This document shows, in pieces, positions 5,231 to 5,241 of a stretch of 5,241 nucleotides of DNA; position 1 is the stretch's first letter; the number at the start of each line of letters is the position of its first letter. The stretch comes from an uncultured Selenomonadales bacterium. GTDB taxonomy: Bacteria > Bacillota > Negativicutes > Selenomonadales > Selenomonadaceae. The position numbers were made by a program, and so were the translations under genes. The stretch covers positions 1 through 5,241 of the forward strand of contig CALGGV010000162.1 of assembly GCA_937915725.1 (NCBI GenBank), read 5' to 3'. Under the pieces are notes generated by a model. The model did no database searches and had not been told where the DNA came from. It was given only the letters and a program-made list of their open reading frames with translations.

Positions 5231-5241
5231 TGCAGATAAGC

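Overview
The window looks like chromosome from a low-GC, outer-membrane-bearing Firmicute, most likely a member of the Negativicutes (Selenomonas/Veillonella relatives). Two things point that way. The DNA is AT-rich, with strong GGAGG ribosome binding sites and TTG starts, which is Firmicutes-like. It also encodes a clear LptD/OstA-type lipopolysaccharide-assembly protein, which needs an outer membrane. The lineage is inferred from these traits, not from a database match.

Layout. At the left edge (1-103, minus strand) is the start of a gene of unknown function that runs out of the window. A divergent promoter region (104-245) separates it from a plus-strand operon of three exported proteins. 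These are a 125-residue secreted protein (246-623), a 316-residue secreted protein with six copies of a 20-residue helical repeat and a beta-rich C-terminal part (625-1575), and a compact 521-residue LptD (1562-3127). The genes are packed with a 1-nt gap and then a 14-nt overlap, so they are probably translated together. The best reading is a small envelope-biogenesis operon in which two uncharacterised periplasmic or surface proteins are made with the LPS translocon barrel. After a 64-nt spacer carrying telomere-like TTAGGGG repeats comes a complete argJ (3192-4403), the arginine-biosynthesis ornithine acetyltransferase, which has no obvious functional link to the envelope genes.

The last 840 bases (4404-5241) hold no convincing intact gene. 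They contain an AT-rich hairpin, a five-copy tandem array of a 77-81 bp non-coding repeat that can fold into a hairpin, a GGGCTAG/CTAGCCC inverted repeat, an imperfect 52-bp direct duplication containing two strong Shine-Dalgarno sequences without a good start codon behind them, and short open stretches that look like gene remnants.

The items most worth a second look are the tandem array after argJ, the repeat protein paired with LptD, and the simplified LptD with only two mature cysteines, placed where an inter-domain disulfide would be expected. No CRISPR array, tRNA, rRNA, transposase or complete insertion sequence was seen.
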